Assembly: GCF_028683095.1 (NCBI RefSeq) | Contig: NZ_JAJUBC010000008.1 | Location: forward strand, 1-64,000 | Direction: 5' to 3' | DNA length: 64,000 nt | From: Enterovibrio gelatinilyticus | GTDB lineage: Bacteria; Pseudomonadota; Gammaproteobacteria; Enterobacterales; Vibrionaceae | Translations under genes and position numbers: made by a program | Notes under the pieces: generated by a model | What the model was told of the DNA's origin: nothing | The model's database searches: none | The model's input: the letters and a program-made list of their open reading frames with translations, nothing else | Part shown: one piece after another, positions 9,018 through 18,274 of the stretch | Position numbering within the stretch: position 1 is the stretch's first letter | Layout: each line of letters opens with the position of its first letter

Positions 9018-9039
9018 GGGCAGCTTCGGCTGCCCTTTT
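9018..9039 (+). terminator. Rho-independent terminator after desaturase
   Basis: Stem GGGCAGC / GCTGCCC with a TTCG tetraloop, followed by TTTT. It starts 22 nt after the desaturase stop. Nothing recognisable lies between here and 9248. Confidence 0.85.
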
Positions 9040-9248
9040 AGATCAAGGTATACGTGGAAATCCACATACAGCTCATCTGTCCATTTGTGGCAGTGCGTAA
9101 AGAGAAGATTGTGGGCTACGCCGATGTGCAAACGAATGGACGTTGAAGTAGTCAACATTCAGCAAGTCGAGAAAGCAGGACAGGTTTTGACCAATCACAT
9201 CACGGAGAGGCGAGTAACGCCTCAAGGTACTTTATAATGGACAGTGCG

Positions 9249-9569
9249 CTAAAGCACACCTTGTCCAAAGGATTTAGCAACCCAAGCAATGAATATCACA
9301 ACCACCAGAATTAATATAATTGCCAGTAAGGCCAAAATGACACCATTAGCAAAGCCTGCACTAAACCTGAAGACAATATTTCCATTATCCCTACCAGCAC
9401 TTCGAAACGCACTAAACATACCAAACATATATAAAGACAACGCCACCGTTGAAAAATACAGCCCTTTGGAATCCAATAGTACGGCCAACTTATACTCTCC
9501 ATATAAGTAGGCTAAGAAATACAAAATCGTTATAACAATAGATAACAAGGATATGACAACAAATTTCAT
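9249..9569 (-). CDS. Small integral membrane protein, function unknown
   Basis: About 106 residues from the ATG at 9569, which has GAAGAGAG upstream; the open frame to 9587 would need a TTG start. Three hydrophobic segments can be seen: residues about 2-25, 35-52 and 72-98. The last is very Ile/Leu/Val-rich. There is no motif I recognise. Its neighbours (desaturase, GFA protein) give no functional hint, and local A+T content is higher than in the flanking genes. Confidence 0.6.
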   Translation of the reverse strand: MKFVVISLLSIVITILYFLAYLYGEYKLAVLLDSKGLYFSTVALSLYMFGMFSAFRSAGRDNGNIVFRFSAGFANGVILALLAIILILVVVIFIAWVAKSFGQGVL

Positions 9570-9779
9570 TATACTCTCTTCAAACAATGCTATTGGTGCA
9601 ACAAGCCAATAACTTCAACATTGAATGAGCATAAATGTACTGAAAAATAGCCTTTTTTATCGCGTCATTTTTGAGAAAATAAAGACACAGCTAGATCATC
9701 ATCTAATCAAAATAACCATCACCACCCTTCCTCATATCACTTCCATGATATTTACAAAAATCTTAAGCACTCTGATCAA

Positions 9780-10205
9780 TCACTCGTCTTTGTTTCTTCC
9801 TTCAGAGTATTGAGGTAATTCATCACTAATCTCATTCCACTGCGCTCGATATTCAGTAAAAATATGTGCATCTGGTTTATTAGGTATTTCGCTATCCAAA
9901 GTACCAAGCGTAAATTCAACCAAACTTCCATCACTATTTGCTGGTTCAAACAGTAAGCTCGAGCCACAGTTTCCACAGAAAGTACGCTTTGTCCCATTTT
10001 CTGCGACATATACTTTCAATAAGTCTTCACCAACCGTGATGCGAAAGTTACTCGCTTTCGCCTCTCCAAACGTCGCGAATGCTGCGCCATGGAATTTGCG
10101 ACACATTGAGCAATGGCAATGCCCCATATGTGGCTCAATATGATCGACTTGATATTGGATATTTCCACACAAGCACTGGCCTGTATATTTTGCTGTCGTT
10201 GTCAT
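9780..10205 (-). CDS. GFA/CENP-V family zinc-binding protein
   Basis: A 141-residue protein of the GFA (glutathione-dependent formaldehyde-activating enzyme-like) family. The zinc ligands are laid out as in the family: CLCGNIQY near residue 12, CHCSMCRKFHGAAF at about 31-44, and CGNCGSSL near residue 79. Members fold around two structural/catalytic zinc sites; most bacterial copies have no proven activity, and formaldehyde handling should not be assumed. It stands alone on the minus strand with a GAGGGAT SD-like sequence just upstream of its ATG. Confidence 0.85.
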   Translation of the reverse strand: MTTTAKYTGQCLCGNIQYQVDHIEPHMGHCHCSMCRKFHGAAFATFGEAKASNFRITVGEDLLKVYVAENGTKRTFCGNCGSSLLFEPANSDGSLVEFTLGTLDSEIPNKPDAHIFTEYRAQWNEISDELPQYSEGRNKDE

Positions 10206-10415
10206 TATCCCTCATCCCTTTGCTGTTTATTTCACCACTCTATACTCAATCATCAAGAAGAAAAAGGTGCACGGTATCTTACTTTGCTTCGTATCCAAGG
10301 GGCGTAAAACCATCGTAACTAAAGGGTAAAATGTCTCAAACCTAACGCTCGACAAGCCCAATACAGAGGAATAGAATCCCCCTCCCACAGTCCGTGACTC
10401 AGTGAGTAGGTCAAA

Positions 10416-10700
10416 ATGCTAAACAAAAAACCGACTCGCATGGATGCAATGAAAAACATTATCGAACAAGTGAAAATGGAGTTGCCACTTTACGAACCAG
10501 AGACCTTTATATGCGGCCCTGATAACAGCTGTATTGGTTGTCCGAAAAAGTTGCTGGAACTGGTAGACTCTGAGCTTTCCTATTGGGAATCTGAGATGTC
10601 TCGTGGTATTTCGCCACAGTTTGACGACATCCGACGTTTTGGAAAACTTTGTACCAACGTAAGGCGGGGATTGGTAAGAAACAATATTCTGCCTGCCTAG
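10416..10700 (+). CDS. Conserved hypothetical protein, 94 residues
   Basis: A small soluble protein with a cysteine-containing segment (FICGPDNSCIGCPKK, residues about 32-46) in which three cysteines could bind a metal, followed by a helical C-terminal half. I do not know a named family. It is preceded by a short TAGGT SD-like sequence and lies alone between two minus-strand genes, so it has its own promoter. The three Cys with CxxC-type spacing are the only functional clue. Confidence 0.6.
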   Translation: MLNKKPTRMDAMKNIIEQVKMELPLYEPETFICGPDNSCIGCPKKLLELVDSELSYWESEMSRGISPQFDDIRRFGKLCTNVRRGLVRNNILPA

Positions 10701-10752
10701 TAACTGGCTACCTTCTCAATCGCTTCATTCTCAATCGCTATAGTCGAACTAG

Positions 10753-11169
10753 CTACATCCCAAGAAGTGGCAGTGCTTTTCTCTGTTGGTAGGTAAACGC
10801 AACACCAATGCTTGTTCGCAATGCTGCTTCTGGAAAAGTACTACCACAATCAAACTGCAACTGGCGATTGCCAATGTAGTCAAAAGCGTTTGGTAACACC
10901 TCTCGAAACGTGTCGACGAGTTTGGTTTGGCAGTGAACAAAAACAGAAATGGAATTTGGTGCTTGCTCTGACCAAGCCAATCTCACTGCAGTGCCACCTT
11001 TAACCACATAGCTAAGCTCACCCCATTTAAGGCTTTCTTCCACATTTTTGTCTAAGCCGTTCGCTACATCAAAAATCAGTTCACGTATCTCCATTAGTCG
11101 CGATCTAATATGAGGAGGGTAACGATTAAACTTCGCTGTAATTTGTGGGGCAGTTCCTTCTGGGGTCAT
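10753..11169 (-). CDS. DUF1801 domain protein
   Basis: About 138 residues of the DUF1801 (YdhG-like) fold: an early helical pair (PPHIRSRLMEIRELIF), the conserved ESLKWGELSY segment and a beta-rich core (VRLAWSEQAPNSISVFVHCQ). The function of the family is not established. The frame is open to 11202, but that upstream part forms the terminator hairpin of the COG0523 gene; the ATG at 11169 has AAGGCG about 7 nt upstream and is the likely start. It lies downstream of the COG0523 gene on the same strand but beyond that gene's terminator. Confidence 0.75.
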   Translation of the reverse strand: MTPEGTAPQITAKFNRYPPHIRSRLMEIRELIFDVANGLDKNVEESLKWGELSYVVKGGTAVRLAWSEQAPNSISVFVHCQTKLVDTFREVLPNAFDYIGNRQLQFDCGSTFPEAALRTSIGVAFTYQQRKALPLLGM

Positions 11170-11184
11170 AACATCACGCCTTGT

Positions 11185-11216
11185 TAAAAAAACGCCCGAC
11201 ATATTGTCAGGCGTTT
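11185..11216 (-). terminator. Terminator of the COG0523 GTPase gene
   Basis: Read on the minus strand: stem AAACGCCTGAC / GTCGGGCGTTT (one mismatch) with loop AATAT and a T run after it, 5 nt after the upstream gene's stop. Confidence 0.8.
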
Positions 11217-11220
11217 CCGA

Positions 11221-12207
11221 TTATTCCATCATGAAAGACAACAAGATGTCTTCCAGCTCATCCCACGGTAATGGTGTTTTATCAATGAGTTCAACTCGCG
11301 ACTCCACACCCGTTAAGCTGATCGGGTTTACGGATACCATTTGATTGACGACATTAAATGCGAACATGCCGTCATCCGTATTCATTACCGCCTTAACACG
11401 CTCGGCGTTCACATTGGCAAACAGGCCATAGAGTGAATCAAAAGGAAATACTGTTTTGGGTTCAAACACCCAACCACAACTGACGTATCCCTGCCCTTTA
11501 TTCTCTTTACGGCGGAATTTCTCTCCTGGCGCAAGTTCAAAAGCTGGCATGTCGTCATCGTCGTGCGAGTGATGGTGAGCAAACTGCGCGTCTCTATCAA
11601 TACGAGGTAGACCTAACCACTTGGGATCAAGTTGCCCCTGCTCAACGTATCCTGAGGTTTGCTTAGGGATTTCAGAATTGGCAACGTACGCGTCAAAGGC
11701 AGCAATATCTGCGGGGGAAGACAAGTCGATCTTGTTAGCGACAACAACATCAGCCAGTGCGAGTTGATCTTGGAAGTTTTGATTTTCCGTATAGCGAACA
11801 TCGGCGAAATTACGTGGATCCACCAAGGTAATCGTCGCATTCAGCGCAATGTAGTTTTCATAATGCTCGGAGAGCAATTTACCAATGATGTCTTTTGGAT
11901 GCCCTAGCCCCGTTGGCTCAATCAGTAAACGATCAGGGTTTTGTGCCAATAGCGCATTGATGCCGATGGCCATTGGTAGACCCGCGACACAACACATGCA
12001 GCCGCCCGGTACTTCTTTAACCAGCGCACCTTGCTCACTAAGGAATGCGCCATCAACACCCACTTCGCCAAATTCGTTCACGAGCACTGCCCAGTTTTCG
12101 TTATCAGGCTTTTGTTTAAGCATTGAAAGGATGGCGGTCGTTTTTCCCACGCCGAGAAAGCCAGTAATGATGTTCGTTGGTACCACTTTTGTTAGTTTTT
12201 CAGCCAT
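11221..12207 (-). CDS. COG0523 (CobW/ZNG1-like) metallochaperone GTPase
   Basis: About 328 residues from the ATG at 12207; the upstream in-frame extension to 12312 lacks homology to the family. Features of G3E GTPases are clear: Walker A GFLGVGKT, NEFGEVGVD, the metal-binding GGCMCC motif (CxCC), EPTGLGHP, base recognition NKID, and a His/Asp-rich segment HHHSHDDDD near residue 220, then a CobW C-terminal domain. Such proteins deliver zinc, cobalt or iron to target enzymes using GTP. No Zur box or metal gene was recognised beside it, so the metal is open. A terminator follows at once. Confidence 0.88.
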   Translation of the reverse strand: MAEKLTKVVPTNIITGFLGVGKTTAILSMLKQKPDNENWAVLVNEFGEVGVDGAFLSEQGALVKEVPGGCMCCVAGLPMAIGINALLAQNPDRLLIEPTGLGHPKDIIGKLLSEHYENYIALNATITLVDPRNFADVRYTENQNFQDQLALADVVVANKIDLSSPADIAAFDAYVANSEIPKQTSGYVEQGQLDPKWLGLPRIDRDAQFAHHHSHDDDDMPAFELAPGEKFRRKENKGQGYVSCGWVFEPKTVFPFDSLYGLFANVNAERVKAVMNTDDGMFAFNVVNQMVSVNPISLTGVESRVELIDKTPLPWDELEDILLSFMME

Positions 12208-12469
12208 TTTAAAATCCAAGCGCGCAAAGCAAACATGCGAATAGAAACAGTGTATCAAGACAACTCTTTGAGCAAAGAGATTTTTCTTCGCTTTACTATG
12301 CAATTCCATCATCTAGGCTTTTAAGCTTGTGATTAATGGTTGATATTTATACAAACATGAACCAATTGGTCATTCCTATATCACTAAAAGGGAAAGATGA
12401 TTGGTGCGTTTGAACCTAGCTGATACTCTAAAAGTAATAAGAAGCTCACTCTTTTTTTAGGAGGAAGGG

Positions 12470-13855
12470 ATGCTAAATACAAACACTGCCAAAGCAGTGA
12501 TTGATCATGCCCTATTTTTAGGCGCTGATTTTGCGGAATTGTTCATTGAACGACATCACTCAGGCAGCGTGGAAGTGCTGTCCGGCGACGTCGACAAAGT
12601 GAACTCTGGTATTGATTTTGGGATTGGTATTCGACTTTTCTTTGGACATAAAGTCCTCTACGGATACACCAACAGTCAGGATGAAGAAAAACTAAAACGC
12701 GTCACTACCCTGCTCTGCGCAAAAGATAAACGCGACCAAATCGCCAATGCGGGTGCATTGAATCTGATCATGAATACAGATCGTCACCCAGCGACCATGC
12801 CGTTTTCCGTCGATAACCGCGTTGAAGAGAAGATTGCCTTTTTAAAACGTGTCGATGCAAAAGCGCGAGCAGAAAGCGACAAAATTTCTCAGGTAATTGG
12901 CCGTATCGCGCAACGCGAACAGCACATTGAAATTTTCAACTCCACCGGCTTACACATTCAGGATACCCGTCACTACACGCGTATTGCCTCGTCTGTGGTT
13001 GCAACCCTAGGTTCTGAGCAATCAACAGGGTATGAAGCACCGGGCATGTTATCTGGCTGGGAGTTTAACTCCAGCGTCGATCCTGAAGCGCTCGGCGAAA
13101 TGGCGGCTAAACAAGCACTGATTAAGTTGGGTGCAAGTGCCTGCCCATCGGGTGAAATGCCGGTTGTTATCGGTAATGGCTTCGGTGGCGTTATCTTCCA
13201 CGAAGCGTGTGGTCACTTGCTTGAAACCACATCTGTAGCGAAAAAAGCCTCAGTCTTCCACGACAAGATGGGTGAGATGATCGCCAACCCTGTTGTCAAC
13301 GCTGTCGATAATGGCCTCCTAACCAACGAGTGGGGCTCCATCAACATTGATGATGAAGGCATGGAAACCCAGCATACGCAGCTCATCAAAGACGGTAAGT
13401 TGACTGGCTTTATGGTTGACCACATGGGCGGTTTGAAAACGGGCTATGAACGCACAGGATCAGGTCGTCGTGAATCCTACAAATATGCGCCAACCTCACG
13501 CATGCGCAACACCTACATCGAAGCAGGTGACGCTGAGTTTGATGACATGATCTCTGGCATTGAACGCGGTATTTACGCGAAGAAAATGGGCGGCGGTTCT
13601 GTACAGCCAGGTACTGGCGAATTCAACTTCGCGGTTCAAGAAGCCTATTTGATTGAAAATGGCAAAGTGACCACACCGCTGAAATCGGCAACGCTGATCA
13701 GCACAGGCCCTAAAGTACTGAAAGAAATCAGTATGGTCGGCAAAGACTTTGCGTTGGCTGCCGGTATGTGTGGCTCGGTAAGCGGTTCTGTCCCAACAAC
13801 CGTGGGTCAAGCAGCGCTTAAGGTCGATAACATTCTTGTGGGAGGTGGCAGCTAA
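12470..13855 (+). CDS. tldD: TldD-family metalloprotease subunit
   Basis: A 461-residue TldD homologue. The zinc site HEACGH (HExxxH) is at about residue 244, with GFGGVIFHEACGHLLE as in TldD; the C-terminal beta-rich domain carries the usual GGGSVQPGTGEF and CGSVSG segments. TldD with TldE forms a heterodimeric peptidase that trims unfolded peptides and matures some RiPPs such as microcin B17. It overlaps tldE by one base (the A of the stop codon region, TAATG junction), so the two are translationally coupled. E. coli TldD is about 480 residues; this is slightly shorter, and could be a paralogous pair to a housekeeping tldD elsewhere. Confidence 0.85.
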   Translation: MLNTNTAKAVIDHALFLGADFAELFIERHHSGSVEVLSGDVDKVNSGIDFGIGIRLFFGHKVLYGYTNSQDEEKLKRVTTLLCAKDKRDQIANAGALNLIMNTDRHPATMPFSVDNRVEEKIAFLKRVDAKARAESDKISQVIGRIAQREQHIEIFNSTGLHIQDTRHYTRIASSVVATLGSEQSTGYEAPGMLSGWEFNSSVDPEALGEMAAKQALIKLGASACPSGEMPVVIGNGFGGVIFHEACGHLLETTSVAKKASVFHDKMGEMIANPVVNAVDNGLLTNEWGSINIDDEGMETQHTQLIKDGKLTGFMVDHMGGLKTGYERTGSGRRESYKYAPTSRMRNTYIEAGDAEFDDMISGIERGIYAKKMGGGSVQPGTGEFNFAVQEAYLIENGKVTTPLKSATLISTGPKVLKEISMVGKDFALAAGMCGSVSGSVPTTVGQAALKVDNILVGGGS

Positions 13856-15198
13856 TGAGTGAATTGAACAACCTAGAAAATGCCCTTGAGCAAGTATTGG
13901 AACTGGCCACCAAACAAGGTGCAACAGCAGATGTTATCGCATCAAGCAGCGAAAGCTTTAGCTTGAAATCTGACCAAGGTGAACTGTCAGAATATAAGGT
14001 AACAGCAAGCCAAGTTATTGGTGTACGTGTGATTAAAGATGAGCACGTCGCCATTAGTTATTCTGAATCTTTAGAGCCAGAAAGCCTTGCTCAAATGGTG
14101 AACCAAGCGCTAACGAACGCAAGCTACACCAAGAAAGATGCGTTTCAGAAAATCCGCGCTGAAGGTTTAACCCTAAGAACCGAGCAGCCGGAAATCTACC
14201 AACAAGACAACGCAACGCCAGAGCAGAAAATTGAACTGGCCTTGTCGCTTGAACGTCAGATCCGCGAAAAGCCACTGGCGAAATCAGCGCCGTACAACGG
14301 CTATAGCGAAAACAGCGCTCTTGTTTTGCTGGGCAATACACTCGGTACCCGCTGCTCGCATCAAGAGCGTACCTTTAGTTGCTACACGGCCGCACTGATT
14401 GACCATAACGACAAGCAAGCCATGCATGTCGCGGCCTCAATCGCCAGAACGTTTGACGGGTTAGCGCCTGACAAAATCATCAACGATGCTTATGAGATGG
14501 CAGAAGCCTTGCTGGAAGGTGAGCCCATTGCAACCGGACAGTATTCTGTCATCTTCGAACAAGACTGTTTGAATGATGTATTGGGCGCATTTGGCAGTTG
14601 CTTCTCTGGTGAATCCGCTAAACGTGGTACAAACCCTTGGCGTGACAAGATTGGTGAGCAGGTGATGAGTCCGCTACTGACCTTCAAAGATATGGCGTAC
14701 ATGCCAGGTGGTTTTTCCATCAAAGCATTTGACGGCGAAGGTTTTGCAACTTCTGACACACCGCTCATCGAAGAAGGTAAGCTCGTTGGGTTGCTACACA
14801 ACTCAGCTACAGCCGCGCACTTTGGCGCAGCGCATACCGCCAATGCTGGTCGATCTGCGAAGGGAACACTAAGCGTGTCATCCCGCCACGATGTGATCTC
14901 TGCTGGAGCAAGCAGTGAAGCGGAAGTGACAGCGGGCGAATATCTTGAACTCGTAGAACTGCAAGGTGTTCACTCTGGTGCTGATGCCATTAGTGGTGAG
15001 TTCTCCTTTGGTGCGAGCGGTTTCTTGTGCAGAGACGGGAAACGCTTGAAACCCGTTCGTGGTATCACGGTGGCAGGTAACTTCTACACCATGATCAAAG
15101 AAGTTGAGGCAGTTGGAAACACAGTCATTCCAAACTACGACGGCTGTTTTTTTGCGCCTTTGATTCGCTTTGCGCGATTGAATGTCGCCGGTAAATAG
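13855..15198 (+). CDS. tldE: TldE/PmbA-family protease partner
   Basis: A 447-residue PmbA/TldE homologue lacking the zinc motif, as expected of the non-catalytic partner. Conserved family segments include LGNTLGTRCSHQERTF, the GGFSIKAFDGEGFAT region (position equivalent to the TldD active-site domain) and the C-terminal SGEFSFGASGFLCRDG. It starts at the tldD stop, giving an operon of two, and is followed 9 nt later by a terminator. Microcin genes are absent here, but the bufferin operon 37 kb away is another RiPP system; no functional link is claimed. Confidence 0.85.
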   Translation: MSELNNLENALEQVLELATKQGATADVIASSSESFSLKSDQGELSEYKVTASQVIGVRVIKDEHVAISYSESLEPESLAQMVNQALTNASYTKKDAFQKIRAEGLTLRTEQPEIYQQDNATPEQKIELALSLERQIREKPLAKSAPYNGYSENSALVLLGNTLGTRCSHQERTFSCYTAALIDHNDKQAMHVAASIARTFDGLAPDKIINDAYEMAEALLEGEPIATGQYSVIFEQDCLNDVLGAFGSCFSGESAKRGTNPWRDKIGEQVMSPLLTFKDMAYMPGGFSIKAFDGEGFATSDTPLIEEGKLVGLLHNSATAAHFGAAHTANAGRSAKGTLSVSSRHDVISAGASSEAEVTAGEYLELVELQGVHSGADAISGEFSFGASGFLCRDGKRLKPVRGITVAGNFYTMIKEVEAVGNTVIPNYDGCFFAPLIRFARLNVAGK

Positions 15199-15207
15199 CT
15201 GATTCAG

Positions 15208-15233
15208 ACGCCCCTCTCTGGGGCGTTTTTTCC
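15208..15233 (+). terminator. Rho-independent terminator after tldDE
   Basis: Stem ACGCCCC / GGGGCGT with loop TCTCT, followed by a T run. Confidence 0.85.
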
Positions 15234-15401
15234 TTTGAGCCATTTCGCATTACGACAATCAACCTTATTCTCAAAGTAACAAAGCGTCCCCCGCCTCTCA
15301 GCCAAAATACACAAAATCAATTTAACCTTCTGTTTTTTAAAAAATAAAAAGTAGGCACTAATTATGCTTGTGATGTTTGGAACCATCATTGGAGGCTTTG
15401 T

Positions 15402-17087
15402 ATGTCGTGGAAGAAAATGCTCATCGCGAGTATCTATATTGTCAGCACTTATACTTATGCGTTAACTGCACAGGACTTGGAGTTTGAATCAGGCTCGGAC
15501 GCTTCTAACTATTCAGCACTGGGCAAACCCAACGACGTTTACTCAATTTCAGGCCAACTCCCGCAGGACACTCTCGATAACGTATATTCAATGCTTCCCG
15601 AAGGCAGCACAGTTAACAGCGACTATATCGCTACAGGAAAATATTCAAGTATTGATATCGACGATGAACTAGCAGGTGCACCTCACGCATCAGCACGTGT
15701 TACCTTCTTAAACGAAGGTGCTGGTTATCGAAACGTGTTGGGCTATTTTGTCTACGACACTGATAACCCTCCCGCTTCAATAGATGACGTGCCGACACAC
15801 ATGATTATCTTTCCAAACGCATCCAAGCCGAATCAAGGCGAACTTGTGGAAGGTGATACCATCGACCTCGACGTTGAACTCACCGCAGGTCAAACACTTG
15901 GCTTCTTCATTATTTCAAACGGCTGGGGATGGAGTTCAGGTTACAATAGCATTCCTTCGCTGGGTAAATTTGGCACTCCTTTCTACAGCTTCCCTGACTT
16001 GAATCCAGAGGCCACCGCAGAGTATCGCAGGCATAACGTCGCATTTATTGATACAGAAAACGACTTTTTGGTTCTTGCTTTTGAAGACATCAAGCGACCT
16101 AAAGGTGACAATGATTTCAATGACTTAATATTTACTGTAGAAATCACACCTTTTCAGGCGATTGATGGTGTAAATCCCGATGGCTCAACCGATGCCAAAT
16201 ATGAGGTACTCACGCAGCAGAACAATCCCGATGTTACCGTGACCTCTGTTTACCCGAGTTCAGATGGATATGCGACATTAGCCTTCGAAGACAACTGGCC
16301 ATTGAAAGGTGACTACGATTTCAATGACGTCGTATGGCGGTATCGAATCACAGAAGAGTTGAATGGTCAGCGCGAACTAAAAAGCATCTCAGCAGACTAT
16401 ACATTACAAGCAATGGGTGCGGGTTACTCGAACGGTTTTGCTGTACACATGCCAAATGTTGATCCCAGTAATGTCGCTTCAGTATCGTTAACGCGCAATG
16501 GTGTTGCCGTAACCCACACCATCCAGCAATCAAACGCGGGTGAAACCGTGCTTATCGTTTCGGAAAACCTTCGTGATGACTTAGAACCACTTGGTGTTCT
16601 CACTGAAAGTTGCCCGTTCTACCGAACTCAAACAGCCTGTGTCGACTCACAACTAAGTCGGCTTGATTACCAACTCAATGTTGAGCTAATCACTCCTGTC
16701 GCTCGTGCAGTTGTTGGCTACCCGCCTTATGACCCTTTCATTTTCGCTTCAACTGGTATTTACCATGGAGACTTTGCCGCTTTCCCACCAGGAATTAGTT
16801 GGCAGCTACACCTAAAACAGTTCGACGGTACCAGTGATATAAACAATGCATTCTTCAATATACATGATGACAACTCCGGCGGTTCAGAATCCTTTCTGAC
16901 AGAAAATAACATGCCTTGGTCAATCAATATTCGAGATGAATGGAGCCATCCATTGGAAAACACCGACATCAGCCATGCCTTCACCACTTTTGCGGACTGG
17001 GTAACAAGCAGCGGCGAAACCAACACTGCATGGTATGAGGCAGCAACGTCCAACAAAGTCATCGCCCCACTGGCAGACGAGGATTAA
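15402..17087 (+). CDS. Secreted LruC-domain protein with DUF4114
   Basis: A 561-residue exported protein: signal peptide MSWKKMLIASIYIVSTYTYA, then a beta-rich region, a DUF4114-like segment near residues 220-250 (VLAFEDIKRPKGDNDFNDL), and a LruC domain from about 285 (LAFEDNWPLKGDYDFNDVVW, SADYTLQAMGAGYSNGF) to the end. The two Asp-rich D-x-D-F-N-D sites look like calcium-binding loops. LruC proteins are found at the surface of Vibrio and Bacteroidetes; their role is not established, with adhesion or matrix binding a guess. SD GGAGG lies 6 nt before the ATG. A lipoprotein gene follows after 4 nt. Confidence 0.85.
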   Translation: MSWKKMLIASIYIVSTYTYALTAQDLEFESGSDASNYSALGKPNDVYSISGQLPQDTLDNVYSMLPEGSTVNSDYIATGKYSSIDIDDELAGAPHASARVTFLNEGAGYRNVLGYFVYDTDNPPASIDDVPTHMIIFPNASKPNQGELVEGDTIDLDVELTAGQTLGFFIISNGWGWSSGYNSIPSLGKFGTPFYSFPDLNPEATAEYRRHNVAFIDTENDFLVLAFEDIKRPKGDNDFNDLIFTVEITPFQAIDGVNPDGSTDAKYEVLTQQNNPDVTVTSVYPSSDGYATLAFEDNWPLKGDYDFNDVVWRYRITEELNGQRELKSISADYTLQAMGAGYSNGFAVHMPNVDPSNVASVSLTRNGVAVTHTIQQSNAGETVLIVSENLRDDLEPLGVLTESCPFYRTQTACVDSQLSRLDYQLNVELITPVARAVVGYPPYDPFIFASTGIYHGDFAAFPPGISWQLHLKQFDGTSDINNAFFNIHDDNSGGSESFLTENNMPWSINIRDEWSHPLENTDISHAFTTFADWVTSSGETNTAWYEAATSNKVIAPLADED

Positions 17088-17091
17088 TACA

Positions 17092-17604
17092 ATGAACAAG
17101 ATATTGAAGAAATTGAGTTTGACTGCCCTGCCGCTGATTTTAACTGCATGTGGTGGAGGCGGAGGTGGTGACGCATCAGGCGGATCCGCTGGCGGTACAG
17201 CAGAAACAGGCAATACAGGTGGAAGCGACGTGACATCGTCGTCTCCATCTCAGGAAGCCACAGCGCTAACCAATACTGATGACATTGTGGCAGCACGTGC
17301 GTTTAAATTCTGTATTGGCCAAACCATTCAATTAAACGTCAACTACAGCGGCACCACATCTGGGGCGCTCCACATTTTCTCGCAAGCGGATTACATCCAC
17401 GCAAACGGCGATGTCGATGTTGACCCGTTGTCGCGAATCACAACCATTTACCCAGATTTGACCACAGGCGTGGATATCGAAGTCAATGGTAATTGGGAGC
17501 AGTTATACGCTAGGTGGGTGCCAATGAGCAGTAGTGAATCCGAGCAAACCTTGGTCATCAATCTTGACCAATCGAGTAGTTCCTACCTTGTATCATTAGA
17601 CTGA
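17092..17604 (+). CDS. Small surface lipoprotein, partner of the LruC protein
   Basis: About 170 residues from the ATG at 17092. A classic lipoprotein signal (MNKILKKLSLTALPLILTAC) is followed by a flexible run of six Gly and a Gly/Ser/Thr-rich linker, then a small beta-rich domain (about 80-170) with no motif I recognise. The residue after the lipid-carrying Cys is Gly rather than Asp, so outer-membrane sorting by Lol is expected. It lies 4 nt after the LruC gene stop and must share its transcript, suggesting a two-component surface structure. A terminator follows. Confidence 0.75.
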   Translation: MNKILKKLSLTALPLILTACGGGGGGDASGGSAGGTAETGNTGGSDVTSSSPSQEATALTNTDDIVAARAFKFCIGQTIQLNVNYSGTTSGALHIFSQADYIHANGDVDVDPLSRITTIYPDLTTGVDIEVNGNWEQLYARWVPMSSSESEQTLVINLDQSSSSYLVSLD

Positions 17605-17640
17605 TTAATCACGTTACTCTCAGGCATCTATACTTGTCAT

Positions 17641-17669
17641 AAGCGCCTACTTTGATGGGCGCTTTTTCA
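17641..17669 (+). terminator. Terminator after the LruC-lipoprotein operon
   Basis: Stem AAGCGCC / GGCGCTT, 10-nt loop, followed by TTTT. It ends about 15 nt before the next start codon. Confidence 0.8.
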
Positions 17670-17682
17670 TCAAGGAAGAGCA

Positions 17683-18213
17683 ATGCAAGATACTCGATTA
17701 GAGACGCCACGGTTAAACCTTAGGCGTCTCAACGAAAATGACACGACGTTTATTCATCGCTTGTATAACACCGATGGATTTTTGCGCTTTGTCGGTGACA
17801 AGAACATCCGAAGTGATATAGATGCCGCCGTTTATCTTCGTGCCACGCTCATACCCATGTATGCACAAGCCTACATGGGATTATTTGCCGTCGAAGAAAA
17901 AAAGAGCAAACTACCTGTCGGTATATGCGGGTTGATCAAAAGAGATACGTTGGACGACATCGACTTAGGGTTTGGATTTTTCCCAGAATACGAGGGGAAA
18001 GGCTACGCCTCTGAATCCGCAAAAGCGGTGATAGCATTAGCGCAAAACGCGCTCGGGGTTACCCAGATTGTTGCGATTACCCATCCTGATAATGTTCGCA
18101 GTTTGGCGCTGCTTTATCGGCTGGAGTTTACGCTTCAATCTGGCGTTGAGACTGAGCCTGACTTTCTGCTACTCAAGCGTCAATTAGTAACCCAAAAACG
18201 CAGTGTAGGATAA
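17683..18213 (+). CDS. GNAT N-acetyltransferase, RimJ/RimL type
   Basis: A 176-residue acetyltransferase with the N-terminal TPRLNLRRL segment typical of the RimJ/RimL branch, the acetyl-CoA loop FGFFPEYEGKGYASES at about residues 103-118, and the later conserved THPDNVRSLALLYRLEF segment. It would transfer an acetyl group from acetyl-CoA to an amine, possibly a protein N-terminus or small molecule; the substrate cannot be told. The ATG follows AAGGAAGAG. It stands alone after a terminator, so a promoter must lie within or before that hairpin. Confidence 0.82.
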   Translation: MQDTRLETPRLNLRRLNENDTTFIHRLYNTDGFLRFVGDKNIRSDIDAAVYLRATLIPMYAQAYMGLFAVEEKKSKLPVGICGLIKRDTLDDIDLGFGFFPEYEGKGYASESAKAVIALAQNALGVTQIVAITHPDNVRSLALLYRLEFTLQSGVETEPDFLLLKRQLVTQKRSVG

Positions 18214-18274
18214 CCATCATTATTTTGGTTACCATTGTAAGGTGCGCAAAGTGCTCAAGGCGCTCAAGGTAAAA

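Noticed and set aside
9041-9248. Possible tRNA or small RNA after the desaturase terminator
   Set aside because: No cloverleaf or conserved tRNA boxes; the sequence does not fold into a form I can support.
12208-12312. Longer N-terminus for the COG0523 gene
   Set aside because: The family starts near the Walker A strand, as from 12207; the extra residues are not conserved-looking.
12470-15198. Linking tldDE to bufferin maturation
   Set aside because: Both are RiPP-related families, but they are 37 kb apart with no shared site; a functional link would be speculation.
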